NCBI RefSeq assembly: GCF_017982655.1
Contig: NZ_JABXYX010000001.1
Span: 62,001-126,000 of the forward strand
Reading direction: 5' to 3'
Origin: Brasilonema sp. CT11
GTDB lineage: Bacteria; Cyanobacteriota; Cyanobacteriia; Cyanobacteriales; Nostocaceae
DNA length: 64,000 nucleotides
Shown piece by piece: positions 37,717 through 47,191 of the stretch. The notes beneath the pieces were generated by a model. The model was not told the DNA's origin and did not search any database. It worked only from the letters and a program-made list of their open reading frames with translations. Each line of letters opens with the position of its first letter. The first letter of the stretch is position 1. Made by a program: the position numbers and the translations under genes.

Positions 37717-37936
37717 AATTTATCGAACCGCCAAGACGAGCCAGCGCTGCAGGAGGGTTTCCCGACCTAGGTGACTGGCGTCGCCAAGAGCGCCAAGAAT
37801 CTGCTCTCAGCCTGACTTCTTTGTAGATGCCTACGTACGTACCGCTACGTACGTACGTAGCGGTGAGACAGTGAACAGTTCCGAGGAAGGGTTGCGCGCT
37901 TGGGAGGAAACGGAAGCAACAGACAACTTTTGGCAT
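37717..37936. repeat. GC-rich repeat cluster with a 24-base perfect palindrome
   Basis: A GC-rich island in AT-rich DNA. It contains the Nostocales-type text GCGCTGCAGGAGGGTTTCCC (37744-37763). It also has CGTA tandem units, within which 37841-37864 is a perfect palindrome (ACCGCTACGTAC and its complement). The 73-codon frame across it is a by-product of the repeats. Confidence 0.65.
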
Positions 37937-38902
37937 ACAAGTGTCCTGCTCAATCTAGATTGTTTCAGTGTTTTTAGCTTTAACCGAACCGTATTAAAAC
38001 AAAAACTGGAAGCTGACTTATCATTTGAGCTTCCAGTGATTTGTGCATAAATTACAAGTAAACTTGCGCAGTGACAGTCCTATTTTGGGAGGAGTAGGAT
38101 GACAGTTATTCACACACAAGTAAGAAAAAACTATAAGTTCTACAAGCCTTGACAACAGTCTGGTGTTGCTATTTCATTTTTCACACTAAAAGTTCTGTCA
38201 GCTTTGCTACAACTTAGAATAGATTAGGTAGCAGCCTTAGATCTTTGGATTGGGGGAAGATACCACTCCAATTTCTCTTTGCTGAGACTTTTTGTGAAAA
38301 AGAACCACCATTAGCAACTTTGGATCTGTTGGTCTACGTGTAGAAGTTATAAACTCTAGAAGATGCTGACGATTTTGGCAACAGATTCGACATATTTAAC
38401 AGTCAAGAAAAATTATTTCTAATCATTTCTTCTCTCCTTTAGAATAAATTTTAAGCATCAATTGATTTCTTTGATGTTATTTATAATTTATACAAAATAG
38501 GTTGTATCAATATGCCACTTTGGCATATTTAAAATAAAAAGCTGTCAGTTATCTAAATTGCGTAGTTACTTATCAAGTTATCTGTAGCACAATATGGAGC
38601 AGTTCTAGTCTAAAACTTAGAGAAACTCTAGATTTTTAACCAAGTACGTATCAGCTTACTCCGCCCTCACGGACACCCTCTGTTAGGCAAGAAGACGGGT
38701 ACTCCGGGTTCCTACGTTGGCAAAGTAGCTTGCCTTTAAGGCATAGGGCGTTGGGCATAAGGGGACAGGGGTGAGATTTTTGCTCCACAACTTCGGTTCT
38801 TAACTCAAAAAACCGCCATGCTATAGATATTAAATCAGCATGGCAGATACTAAACAACTCAAAGATGTGTCTTTTGTGAATCTATTGACTCCAGCAAGTG
38901 TG

Positions 38903-38972
38903 TAATTGAATTTACAGAATTTAAGAGAAAAGATTAACTTGTTCTGAAGCCATTTCAGGACTGGTGGATTCA
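38903..38972. repeat. Dispersed repeat copy B (see 16556-16627)
   Basis: Begins TAATTGAATTTACAGAATTT and ends GGTGGATTCA. It is about 80% identical by eye to the copy beside the transposase relic, in the same orientation. Confidence 0.6.
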
Positions 38973-39028
38973 TATTCGTCCACTTGTGTTGTTAACCACT
39001 GTTCCAAATTCCCACCACGGGTTTTTGT

Positions 39029-39370
39029 TTATTTCTTACCAACCACCTCAAGTAATGGTCTATCTTTAATTTTGCTGAGGCAGTTAGTTGATGTGAGATG
39101 GCTTTGGGACCTTTTGTCAGAAGATATATTAGCAACTTTAAGATTTTCGTTTTCCTGTTGATTTGACCTACTGACATGAGAATTTTCTTTGAGCAGTCGG
39201 TTGTAAGTACGGTAGGGAATGTAATGTAGAGGATTGTAGCCTGCAAAACGTAGCATAAGAACACAAGCCCAGGAATACTTACCAGCAAGAATTGCCTCAA
39301 CGACTTGGTCGAATTGTTCTGGAGGAAGTTTTTTATCTAACTGGTGAGTGCAAGACATATTTTGGTTCAT
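39029..39370 (-). CDS. HetP-family protein (heterocyst commitment regulator family)
   Basis: 113 residues. The conserved HetP core fills residues 13-62: [49 protein letters not shown]. The C-terminal half is polar and variable ([17 protein letters not shown]). In Anabaena/Nostoc hetP and its paralogs control commitment to heterocyst differentiation; hetP sits directly beside the ABC exporter gene hetC. Here the neighbours are a shortened HlyD-like gene and, further off, a HetC-like exporter and a HetC-type relic, so the locus may correspond to hetP or to one of its paralogs. The family call is firm; which member it is I cannot say. Confidence 0.9.
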   Translation of the reverse strand: MNQNMSCTHQLDKKLPPEQFDQVVEAILAGKYSWACVLMLRFAGYNPLHYIPYRTYNRLLKENSHVSRSNQQENENLKVANISSDKRSQSHLTSTNCLSKIKDRPLLEVVGKK

Positions 39371-39566
39371 AGTGTTTGTGTTGTTGTGAAAGTGAATTAG
39401 CTGATCAGTTTCTTTGGTTATTTGTGTTCAATTGAAGGTATATCAACTGTTCTTGCCTATTTGCAGATATTGCATTGCTTTAAGGGAAGTATCAGTGATA
39501 GGAGGATAGGGAACTATTTTGCAGTGGCTGGGAGTTTTGGTGTTGAGAAAATAGATGTAGCTTTTT

Positions 39567-40379
39567 TTAACTGGTACTGAAATCGACCTTTCTAAATGCA
39601 TCAAGATTGATTTGCACTTTTTTATTTTGTAAGTGAGTCATTCCCATAAGCAATTGCTGAATCTGCCTTTGGTTTAGTCGTTCTGTAGGCTGTGTTGGCA
39701 TTTCTGCGTTTTGTGGTTCGAGTTTATCTGATGCTCTTAAGCCAGCTTTGTCCTCTTGTGCTCTGGCTAATGCACGAGTTTGAGCAAGTATTCGAGTTCG
39801 AGCCATCAAATCTTTGATGTGGTTGAAGTGTGTTTGGTCGGGTGCTAAATCTTGGTTTTGCACTTCAACTTTTGAAAGCAAAGGCTCTGTGTCAAATTCT
39901 GCAACAACCTGACCTGTTTTGAACTCTTGAACTTTTTTAACTCCAGTATTAAGGACTTTGCTCAGATCTTGTAGCTGAAGTTTGTGAGGCGAATCTAGTG
40001 CTACAAATTTTTCTCGAACATGACTGACCTGTTCAATCTTTCCTGTCCACGCCCAAACAACAACCGTTGTAAAAAAAGTTATGCTCCTCAACGTGACTAA
40101 ATGAGCAACGGTTAAAGGTAGTTGATCAAGCAATGTCTCTAAGGATGTAGACCAATATCCTGCATTTTTATTTGCTATCTGAGGCTTTGTAACCGTCGGG
40201 AAGCGTGTCTCTATAGGTGCTTTTGGTAAAGCCTCTTTTATTGAAGTTAAATGATTTCCGTAGATGAATGCTGTTTGTGAAACCGAATCACAGCAGGGAT
40301 ACAACTTATTAAAATTTATCCCTGTATTTTCTGTTGTGCTTAAGGTTTCCACTGCATTTGACCTGATGATACTGTTCAT
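39567..40379 (-). CDS. Shortened HlyD-like membrane protein
   Basis: 270 residues from the ATG at 40379 (AGGACAG upstream). A longer frame opens with a TTG at 40418 and is less likely. The layout follows the first half of the complete HlyD at 31531-33090. It has a conserved lead-in (YWSTSLETLLDQLP against WFSGTEELLDALP), one transmembrane helix at about 91-111, and a half-lipoyl stretch (LDSPHKLQLQDLSKVL...FKTGQVVAEFDTEPL) with the Gly-rich centre degraded. A short coiled coil follows. The second lipoyl half and the beta-barrel are absent. It may be a decaying adaptor or a repurposed membrane protein. It lies 196 bases upstream of the hetP-family gene on the same strand. Confidence 0.7.
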   Translation of the reverse strand: MNSIIRSNAVETLSTTENTGINFNKLYPCCDSVSQTAFIYGNHLTSIKEALPKAPIETRFPTVTKPQIANKNAGYWSTSLETLLDQLPLTVAHLVTLRSITFFTTVVVWAWTGKIEQVSHVREKFVALDSPHKLQLQDLSKVLNTGVKKVQEFKTGQVVAEFDTEPLLSKVEVQNQDLAPDQTHFNHIKDLMARTRILAQTRALARAQEDKAGLRASDKLEPQNAEMPTQPTERLNQRQIQQLLMGMTHLQNKKVQINLDAFRKVDFSTS

Positions 40380-42374
40380 GATCTGTCCTGATGATCCCAA
40401 ACCTGACTTTCTATTCAAGTCTTTTTGCTGCTAAGCCGGAATGATGTTATGTCTCGATGAAATTCAGCAGCTAGTTTGTAAAAAAGCAATTTATACAGAC
40501 GGACACAATACAAGAGAGGGTTATTAAACTTACAATTTTGATTTCCAGACCACTCAGTTGCTGGTGAGTTATCGACTGTAACTTTTGCTTACTTTACCAG
40601 AGAATTTAATTTATCTTATCCATGTTATATATCTGCTCTGACAAATTTTCTAGTGGCTTTCAGTAGATGCAATTTTATCTTTTTAAAATTTTACTCTCTC
40701 CTAATTAAGTTATTTGTTTCTGTTACAACTAACTTCCATTTTTATACCAAATAATTAGGACTCATTAAGTAAAATCGCATACTTTTTAGGGTTTATCAAA
40801 AAAATCAAGCATCCCTAATCCTTAATCCCCATATTCGTATTTATACTATTTTTTGCCGTAAATGTCATCTCCTAAATTATTTTTTTTTCAACGTTATTTC
40901 GATTATGTTTCTAGATTAACTCAATTTTTATCAACTTTACCTTTTCTGTCTTAAGTGTTAGATATTAGGGGGTAATACCCCTCACAGACAATGAAGATAA
41001 GGCTTTTATATCCTCAAGAAGTATCTAGATTTGAGATGTGAGTAAATGTTCTAACACTTTCAAAATATATCAGCAAAAGTAGCATTTAGACAATCTTTAC
41101 TAGAGATAAATCGTGATATTTTTTTTTACAATTACCGGAAAATATCTAGTTCTCGTGATCTCACTTAAGATCCACCACATAGTCAAATTTTAATTTTCAG
41201 AGGCAAATGCAAATCTACGATGAGTTTGTTATGGACTTGGCACAATAAATCTTAAAATAATGCTGATATCTTCTTATGAAATGACATATTCATGGTAAAA
41301 TTTTAAGACTTTTCAGAGATAGACTGTCTGAATTACAACCAAACACTGTCTAAGGTATTTGAGAAAGCAAAAGTAGCATACTGCGACTGTGTAGATTTCT
41401 TGAATTTTTCAGTCAAAAAGGAGAAATAGTACAATATGCTGCTCAGTAAATTTCAAAAATACTTGTATTTCTTTGAAATTTTGACGCTACACAGTTCAGT
41501 TGTTTCTTAGTAGCGAGTAGGATGTAACGAAGCCGTGTAGAAGAGAAAATATTTCATACCAATCACACGCCATTTGCTATCATTGAAACCCTTGAAGTAT
41601 GTTTATGACAGGCTACACTTTGGCGTAGTCTATCTGCAGGAATTACACAGACGTACTGGCGCGGGCTAGCCTTCAGGGTAGCAAGTGGCGTATCAAGCAA
41701 CGATCGCGACTAACATTTACCACTACAACAGCTAATCATCGCCAGATAATCTGCACCACAATCTGATGAACTTTGTTGTTGAATAAAAAGATAGCGACGC
41801 CATAACCGGATCATTCAAGGGCACAGATGAATTGCTTGTTGGTAAAAATCAATATTTGCTATGGTTTCAGCAGCTTTTGAACTCTGAACCTTGAAAAGAA
41901 CTGCTGTTTACCTATAAATTTCTGTTCTCAGTGAACTGTTCACGACGAAAATATGTTCATCGTTTCATCTGTGTGTTTAGATAAACTGGACAATGTTGTT
42001 TTGTGTTGAAGCGAAAAGATTGAGAAGCCTTTCAAAAAAGATTTACAGCAATTTTGAATTGAAAGAAACTCCCCACCCGGAAACTTGTCATCTGTAAACA
42101 TTTCTCTACATTACTAGTTTTTCATGTATTTCAAGCTACTAGTTTTTAGATTGTTCAACAGTAACTCCTACTTCTAAGCCCTTAAAACTCGGTGTGAATC
42201 GACATATTATAAGAGCAGTCCTAAATAATACTTCTGGAGTTAGTAGCTCAAGTCCGGAAAGAGGTGAAAAAATATTGTCTGACAGATAAAAACGACTTGA
42301 ATTGTTAGGTATCAAATGTTAATTTCGCATATAAAATAGGCAGCAGGTAAAAATCCCGAACCTGTAACCTATGG
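40380..42374. other. Gene-poor stretch holding a C39 exporter relic
   Basis: About 2 kb of AT-rich DNA with no supported intact gene. The only recognisable coding trace is the C39 relic at 41710-41814. A dispersed-repeat-like GC-rich patch (about 41608-41700) directly follows the relic. A 70-codon frame at 42305-42517 overlaps the GH116 gene and is a shadow. Confidence 0.5.
41710..41814 (-). pseudogene. 34-codon relic of a second C39-peptidase (HetC-like) exporter
   Basis: The minus-strand frame reads RRYLFIQQQSSSDCGADYLA, followed by MIS and a divergent end. This is the active-site segment of C39 peptidases: compare YPFFAQQSAADCGAACLVMI in the intact exporter at 33-36 kb. The catalytic Cys and upstream Gln are kept, the following residues have decayed, and nothing of the transmembrane or ATPase parts is seen downstream. 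Its position upstream of the HlyD-like and hetP-family genes suggests a lost neighbour of theirs. Confidence 0.7.
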
Positions 42375-44912
42375 CTAATCAATGAGCAAATAAATTGCCC
42401 AAATTGCCATAGCACGAAGATAAGTACTAGCACGGAAAGTACCAACAACAGTGATAGCTTCAGGTGTGCGGAATTGTAGTCCATTCTCATAAATTTGCTG
42501 CACCACAGCGTATGCAATCTTAAAAGCCTCGTCCTTCATTCCCATTTGCACCAAAAAAGCCGCCAACCCAAAATTTATTCCCGTCCAAATCTCCAAAGGA
42601 TGAGTCGCGTTGGGGTTCTCTGGCGAACCATCAGGACGAACACCGTTAGCAGCACCGAACTTACCATCGTAGAACTTGAGGAAGCAAGCATCGTAAACAG
42701 TTTTCAAAGCAGAGAGGGCGCAGTCAACAGGTACAATATCCGGTAGACCCAACAGACGAGCATAGAATTGCCCACATAATTGATCTGCCATAACCACATC
42801 AGATCCACTTTCACTATCCAGTCGATAGTATTGCCCATTCCAGAGTTTTTCTTGGTAAATAGGACGTGACTGTGCAAGCCAAGTTTCGTAGATAGACTTT
42901 TGTTGAACCAATTCCTCTATGTCAATGGATGCTTTCCAAGGGCGATCGCACTCCTGTGTAGAGGTGTTTTCCTTTTGGTCTATTTCCTTTTGCTCTATGG
43001 AGTTTAATAAAATATCGCAAATGGCGATCGCCGCTTCCATTGCCGCCAACCACAACCCACCACAATAGGCGCTGACTCCTACCAAGCGCCAGTCATCAAA
43101 AGTTTGATCAGGTGCACCAGAATTTTCCGGAATACCATCACAATCTTTGTCAAACCTTTTGAGGTAGTCTAGAGTTTGCACAACAGGATTCCAACACTCT
43201 GCCAGGAATTCCACATCGTCAGCACCTGTCAGCAGAAAGTCTCGGTACACTTGCAACACAAAATCACAACCTAAATCTTTCCAAAGATTGCAATCTTGAT
43301 AACTTGTATAATTTGTTTTTTCCCAAACGTGTTCGTTTGGTGCACCTAAGTCGTGAGGTGTTGCACCGGCTGCTTTACGAATTGCCATCGGACTTTCCGC
43401 ACCAATCACGTAATAGTAGCCAATAATACGGTGTGTCTCATCACAACTGGGAATTGCTCGTGCAAAGGCACGTATCACCGCCTTCTCCAGTTCTGGAAAC
43501 AGCATCAATAGGGCGAAAGAACCATAAAGCCGCACATCCAAACTTTCATACCAGCGGTAATCTAAGCACTCTAAAACGGCAAACTGACCAACAGGGTCGC
43601 GATCGCTTGCCGCACTCCAGAGAGTTCCACCACTCGTCAGATCATAAAGCTCATTAAACAAAGCCATCTTGAACCAGTCTGGCAAGTCTTGGCGCTCAAT
43701 AATTGGCTGTTGCCAAGATTGAATCTGTTGTTGCCAAACATGATATTCTGCTAAAGCGGTGGATGCTATTGTCCAAGCATTCTTTCCACTCCTACCAAAA
43801 AAGTCCGTGTATCTGCGGTAATATGTAGTCCCGGCTGCAAATTCTGTGATCGGCAAATCCCAAGTCAGTGCGAAGGGAATTTCCAGAGTTTCGCCTGGTT
43901 GAAGAGTGAAGCGTACAGTAAGAGCCACTCCTATCTGTTCACCTTCTGCTGCTGGAGTATCATCCACGTGATTAGGCAAAGAGCCATCCTGGGCGAAGCT
44001 TTGCCAGACTTCTTCCCCAGTCCCAACTGGATTCCAACGCGTGTGGTACTGGACTTCAACATTCGGTTGTTTGCAAGTAGCAATGCACCACTGTCCGTCT
44101 CCTTCTTGAGGGGGTTCAGTCATATTAACCCGCTCCAACAACAATCCAATACTTTCGTTGTTTTCAACGAGCTGATTAAAGTTATCCAGACTTTCGCCTA
44201 AACGTGGCTGATACTCATAAACTGGGCTTCCATCATCCCGCACCCGAACCAGAGGAGATTTCACAGCATTAGTAAACCAGCCAACCATATTTTCCCAAGT
44301 CAGCATGATACTAAGACTTATAGGTGCATGAGTCGGGTTGTGTGCAGTCCACACAAACACCGCGACTGGATAGCTTGCTTGTTGATAATTTCCTGCCCAA
44401 ATAGGAGAGAACTGCTCGCAGGTTAATTCTGCTTGAAACACCCCTTGATAAACAAACCAGCTACGAGGGTATAGGGCGTGATAAGTTCCCGTTTGGGATT
44501 GGGGTGATGAGGGAGTAACAGAAGTTTCCTTCACTTCCTCACTGTTTTCTTCTGTGGCTACTTTCTTACTTCCCGGATACCACTGCCATGTTCTAAGGCT
44601 TCCGTCTTCAGGAGGTTCAGTACACAAAGCGCAGGCTTGCGAGGATGAGCCAAAAGATTCAAACACACTGAATTGACACGCGGGGATGTTTTTGAATACA
44701 TGTTCACCGCCATCAATGTGCCACAAATTAAAATCTCCCCGCGAGGAACGACCAATACAACCTGCACCAAAACCGCCCAAAGGCATACCGTGCCAAGAAC
44801 CATCATCAATATTGCTGGCATAACGGACTGTGTAAGGTTCGTCCCAACCTAAACCGATGGGACGACTCCAAGTGCAAGAGGGAATTACGGAAGATGGCAG
44901 TTTTCTCATCAT
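42375..44912 (-). CDS. GH116 beta-glucosidase, glucosylceramidase (GBA2)-like
   Basis: 845 residues. The N-terminal beta-sandwich domain (MPLGGFGAGCIGRSSRGDFN, 43-62) and the (alpha/alpha)6 catalytic domain are both complete. Catalytic candidates are E456 in YESLDVRLYGSFAL (nucleophile) and D606 in DQTFDDW before SAYCGGLWLAA (acid/base), placed as in human GBA2. The family removes beta-linked glucose (or xylose) from lipids and aryl glycosides. There is no signal peptide, so it is probably cytoplasmic or membrane-bound. Residues 118-142 (Glu/Thr/Ser/Gln-rich, ETSVTPSSPQ) look like an inserted linker; a nearly identical decapeptide lies in the linker of the SDR-TPR-GT2 protein. It stands alone on the minus strand. 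In a heterocystous host glycolipid turnover is an appealing but untested role. Confidence 0.92.
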   Translation of the reverse strand: MMRKLPSSVIPSCTWSRPIGLGWDEPYTVRYASNIDDGSWHGMPLGGFGAGCIGRSSRGDFNLWHIDGGEHVFKNIPACQFSVFESFGSSSQACALCTEPPEDGSLRTWQWYPGSKKVATEENSEEVKETSVTPSSPQSQTGTYHALYPRSWFVYQGVFQAELTCEQFSPIWAGNYQQASYPVAVFVWTAHNPTHAPISLSIMLTWENMVGWFTNAVKSPLVRVRDDGSPVYEYQPRLGESLDNFNQLVENNESIGLLLERVNMTEPPQEGDGQWCIATCKQPNVEVQYHTRWNPVGTGEEVWQSFAQDGSLPNHVDDTPAAEGEQIGVALTVRFTLQPGETLEIPFALTWDLPITEFAAGTTYYRRYTDFFGRSGKNAWTIASTALAEYHVWQQQIQSWQQPIIERQDLPDWFKMALFNELYDLTSGGTLWSAASDRDPVGQFAVLECLDYRWYESLDVRLYGSFALLMLFPELEKAVIRAFARAIPSCDETHRIIGYYYVIGAESPMAIRKAAGATPHDLGAPNEHVWEKTNYTSYQDCNLWKDLGCDFVLQVYRDFLLTGADDVEFLAECWNPVVQTLDYLKRFDKDCDGIPENSGAPDQTFDDWRLVGVSAYCGGLWLAAMEAAIAICDILLNSIEQKEIDQKENTSTQECDRPWKASIDIEELVQQKSIYETWLAQSRPIYQEKLWNGQYYRLDSESGSDVVMADQLCGQFYARLLGLPDIVPVDCALSALKTVYDACFLKFYDGKFGAANGVRPDGSPENPNATHPLEIWTGINFGLAAFLVQMGMKDEAFKIAYAVVQQIYENGLQFRTPEAITVVGTFRASTYLRAMAIWAIYLLID

Positions 44913-44969
44913 TGGATTATACAGCGTTTAGGTATCCGTTCCTAGATCTGTAAGTAATGTCGAAATTTT

Positions 44970-45167
44970 TTAATTGTCTTGCTCTACGTCAACAATCACT
45001 CGTAAATCAGCTTGTGGCATCAGCCGCTGCAAAATTGTCAGATGACCATCGGCATCACTGCGACTGCGGAATCGATTCATCACAATTCGCTCAGTTGGTG
45101 AAACCAAGTGAACAACAGCCCACGGTGCAAGTGCTGTGCGGTATGTTTTAGTTTGTCGCTTTAACAA
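44970..45167 (-). CDS. Small conserved cyanobacterial hypothetical protein
   Basis: 65 residues starting at a TTG with AGGAGG five bases upstream, one of the best ribosome sites in the window. The build is basic and compact (TKTYRTALAPWAVVHL..., RFRSRSDADGHLTILQRLMP, VIVDVEQD). Small proteins of this pattern (YRTA..PW...R..., RFR.R.DA..H...L.RL.P) recur in Nostocales as far as I recall, with no known role. The start is 65 codons from the stop, leaving 57 bases to the GH116 start; transcription is in the same direction. Confidence 0.6.
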   Translation of the reverse strand: MLKRQTKTYRTALAPWAVVHLVSPTERIVMNRFRSRSDADGHLTILQRLMPQADLRVIVDVEQDN

Positions 45168-46015
45168 GAAAACCTCCTATGACATCCATAAGACACGAAT
45201 TGATACAGTTGTCATCAACTGATTCATGTCTGCTTCTTTTGTAATCGATAGATACAGTCGTTGTAATCAGCAGATGTTCAGATTTTTTACAAGCATAATT
45301 TCTGCACTCAGCACTGACAAAACGTAGTGCCAGACAAAAGCTTACCTCTATTCACACAATTCATACTTGCATGAATGAAGCGATGAACATGTCACTTTAC
45401 CAGTTATCACTTAGGTAATGCTCAGTGGTAGCAGCTTTTGCCTACTTTTAAGGTTTCCCTCAAAGCAGCAGCTTGTCTCACCATACGCATACACCGAGTG
45501 TGGCTGACAGGTGGCACTGATTTAAGGAAAAGGCAAATATTTATGCAAGGCGCTAGTTGGTAGTGCTTGCCTGATAATTATCTTTCAACTCAAACCAATA
45601 AGTGTTGATCATTTTGTCTTTGAACGTGCTAATATGTACGTCAACAAGTAACCAGAATCAACCTTAAAAACTTCAGACAAAAACAGCAATCTAGTCTAGA
45701 AAAACTAGAGGCATTGGTTGAATCTAAATTTTCTTGTTATTAACTATTGCTAACTGGAAAAAAGTCCGACGATTTGATAACGCAACTATGTGGCTCGTGA
45801 GTTAGGAGTTTCTTTAAAAACCCTTATTAGAGCTTCTCAATTAAATATTAAGAGCATTTTCGACAAGCCACTATCAACATGGTGTCTTGCGACAAACTAG
45901 TATACTTGCATCAAACAAAACCGAACTGGAAACCCACCGCCAAAGGTACTTCATGGCTAGTGATAGATTATGGATTTTGTAACTATCTGCAAAAACAAAC
46001 TCTCCAATAAACTCT
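45168..46015. other. Gene-poor spacer
   Basis: AT-rich, no gene supported. On the plus strand 45790-45850 reads NYVARELGVSLKTLIRASQL, a possible helix-turn-helix scrap without a usable frame around it. No clear promoter or terminator. Confidence 0.4.
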
Positions 46016-46249
46016 CTAAATTGATATTAGACCCATATTGCCCATATCAGAGAGAGGGGTTTGAACCCTTTTTTGGAAAAACTCCGCAACCAATGCCGAA
46101 ATCCCGAAATTATTTGTAAACAGAACGGAAATTGCTGCAAAGAAGTACAGATTAGCTAATGTCAACACCTCTGAGCAAAATCTACCACTACCGCGTTCAT
46201 CGTCCATATTCACATGATGCTCCCCGATGATTTGAATTTTCTTGTTCAC
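46016..46249 (-). CDS. Small hypothetical protein, one predicted membrane helix
   Basis: 77 residues from a GTG with AGGGA 9 bases upstream. The front is polar (MNKKIQIIGEHHVNMDDERG), the middle hydrophobic (VLTLANLYFFAAISVLF) and the end polar. I do not recognise it. The ribosome site and the sensible polar-hydrophobic-polar build argue for a gene, and the surrounding gene-poor DNA argues against. Confidence 0.35.
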   Translation of the reverse strand: MNKKIQIIGEHHVNMDDERGSGRFCSEVLTLANLYFFAAISVLFTNNFGISALVAEFFQKRVQTPLSDMGNMGLISI

Positions 46250-46645
46250 ATTTACATCCCTAAAAAAGAAGAACAGGAAAAAAGAAACTAGATGAAAAAT
46301 TTAACATCATTACTAGTTAAATCTTGTGCAAGTTAAATTGACCAAAGAAATCCCCAGGTGACAAGCCTGGGGAGGATGCAAACCATGAAAGCATAACGAT
46401 TAGTACTGATTTAGTATCGTACAGTACCAGACTTGTCATTAACCGAAAAGAGGAGTTTTAGCTTTCTGATTGCTTTTTGGTGCAATAACCTATTAACAGC
46501 TACGATACTGCTCACAAAATCAATATGGTTGCCAAAATGCCAAATTCGGCGACGGAAACATCAGACCATAAATCTTAGAAAATGTGGGTAATGACCCCCT
46601 ATACCTGATACCTCTACAGTCAGTTACAGTAAATATGCAACGGTC
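46250..46645. other. Spacer downstream of the GIY-YIG gene
   Basis: Nothing coding. It contains the hairpin at 46351-46373 and otherwise AT-rich DNA. Confidence 0.5.
46351..46373 (-). terminator. Hairpin terminator downstream of the GIY-YIG gene
   Basis: TCCCCAGG and CCTGGGGA form a perfect 8-base stem with a 7-base loop. Read on the minus strand it is followed by TTTCTTT. It lies about 270 bases after the GIY-YIG stop. Confidence 0.5.
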
Positions 46646-47191
46646 TTATTTCAAATCCAACAAGCCGTTTTCTTTCAACTTAGGATGAAAGCGAATTTGT
46701 GTTTGTAAACCACGTAATTCTAAAACTGCTATGATTTCAGCCTCTACCCTACGTGCCACATTTTTAATGATTTTAGTTTGCGCTATTTCATCATTGGCAG
46801 GATTGTTATAATTTGCCTGTTCTTCAGGCGTCATGCTTGCTTTGGCATCTATCGCTTGCGTCCACTTATCTTTCTTATCTTGATTTCCAGTAGGGACAGT
46901 GCCATTTTCAGCAATCCAAGTTTGCTCTATCTTTTCTAAAATCGTACGATTAGGACGTTCAATTGTTTCAGCTTTCACCCAATAACAATTTTTGGGTTGA
47001 CGTACTAAGTGCTGCTTCAAGCTGAGATAAACATCACGGGAATATCCTACAAATTGCAAAACTTTTTCTTTGTCAAAAATTGCGTATACTCCAATTTTAC
47101 CTTGCAATTGTTCTGGTAATTGACCGTTATCGTCAATATATGGAATGTACTCAATATTGGTTAAAGAAGGAATATTTATTTCTGTTGTCAT
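46646..47191 (-). CDS. GIY-YIG domain protein
   Basis: 181 residues. The N-terminal third is a GIY-YIG-like module: GVYAIFD (34-40) for the first motif and FVGYSRDVYLSLKQHL for the second, with the spacing of the family. The usual catalytic Arg is represented in GYSRD. The rest is a helical region with many Lys/Glu, ending FHPKLKENGLLDLK. It resembles a cyanobacterial and plastid-type single-domain GIY-YIG protein rather than UvrC or a homing enzyme, which are larger. There is no operon partner; a hairpin terminator lies downstream. DNA cleavage or repair is the family's general activity, not shown here. Confidence 0.8.
   Translation of the reverse strand: MTTEINIPSLTNIEYIPYIDDNGQLPEQLQGKIGVYAIFDKEKVLQFVGYSRDVYLSLKQHLVRQPKNCYWVKAETIERPNRTILEKIEQTWIAENGTVPTGNQDKKDKWTQAIDAKASMTPEEQANYNNPANDEIAQTKIIKNVARRVEAEIIAVLELRGLQTQIRFHPKLKENGLLDLK

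Larger units (their letters stand above)
36235..39028. other. Long gene-poor stretch with palindromes and repeats
   Basis: About 2.8 kb, AT-rich, with no frame I can support. A 73-codon frame (36258-36479) ends just before the exporter but lacks a ribosome site and similarity. The stretch holds hairpin 36608-36631, repeat cluster 37717-37936 with a 24-base palindrome, a GC-rich repeat at 38650-38780 and repeat copy B at 38903-38972. It looks like eroded DNA between the exporter and hetP. Confidence 0.5.

Noticed and set aside
37715-37936. 73-codon frame with Arg/Ser-rich text
   Set aside because: It lies over the palindromic repeat cluster, so the frame is explained by the repeat.
38651-38857. 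68-codon minus-strand frame
   Set aside because: It covers a GC-rich dispersed repeat; no ribosome site or family.
38992-39300. 102-codon minus-strand frame overlapping hetP
   Set aside because: It is the alternative frame of the HetP-family gene, whose own frame has the conserved core.
45790-45850. Helix-turn-helix-like scrap NYVARELGVSLKTLIRASQL
   Set aside because: Surrounded by stops and too short to assign; not enough for a pseudogene call.
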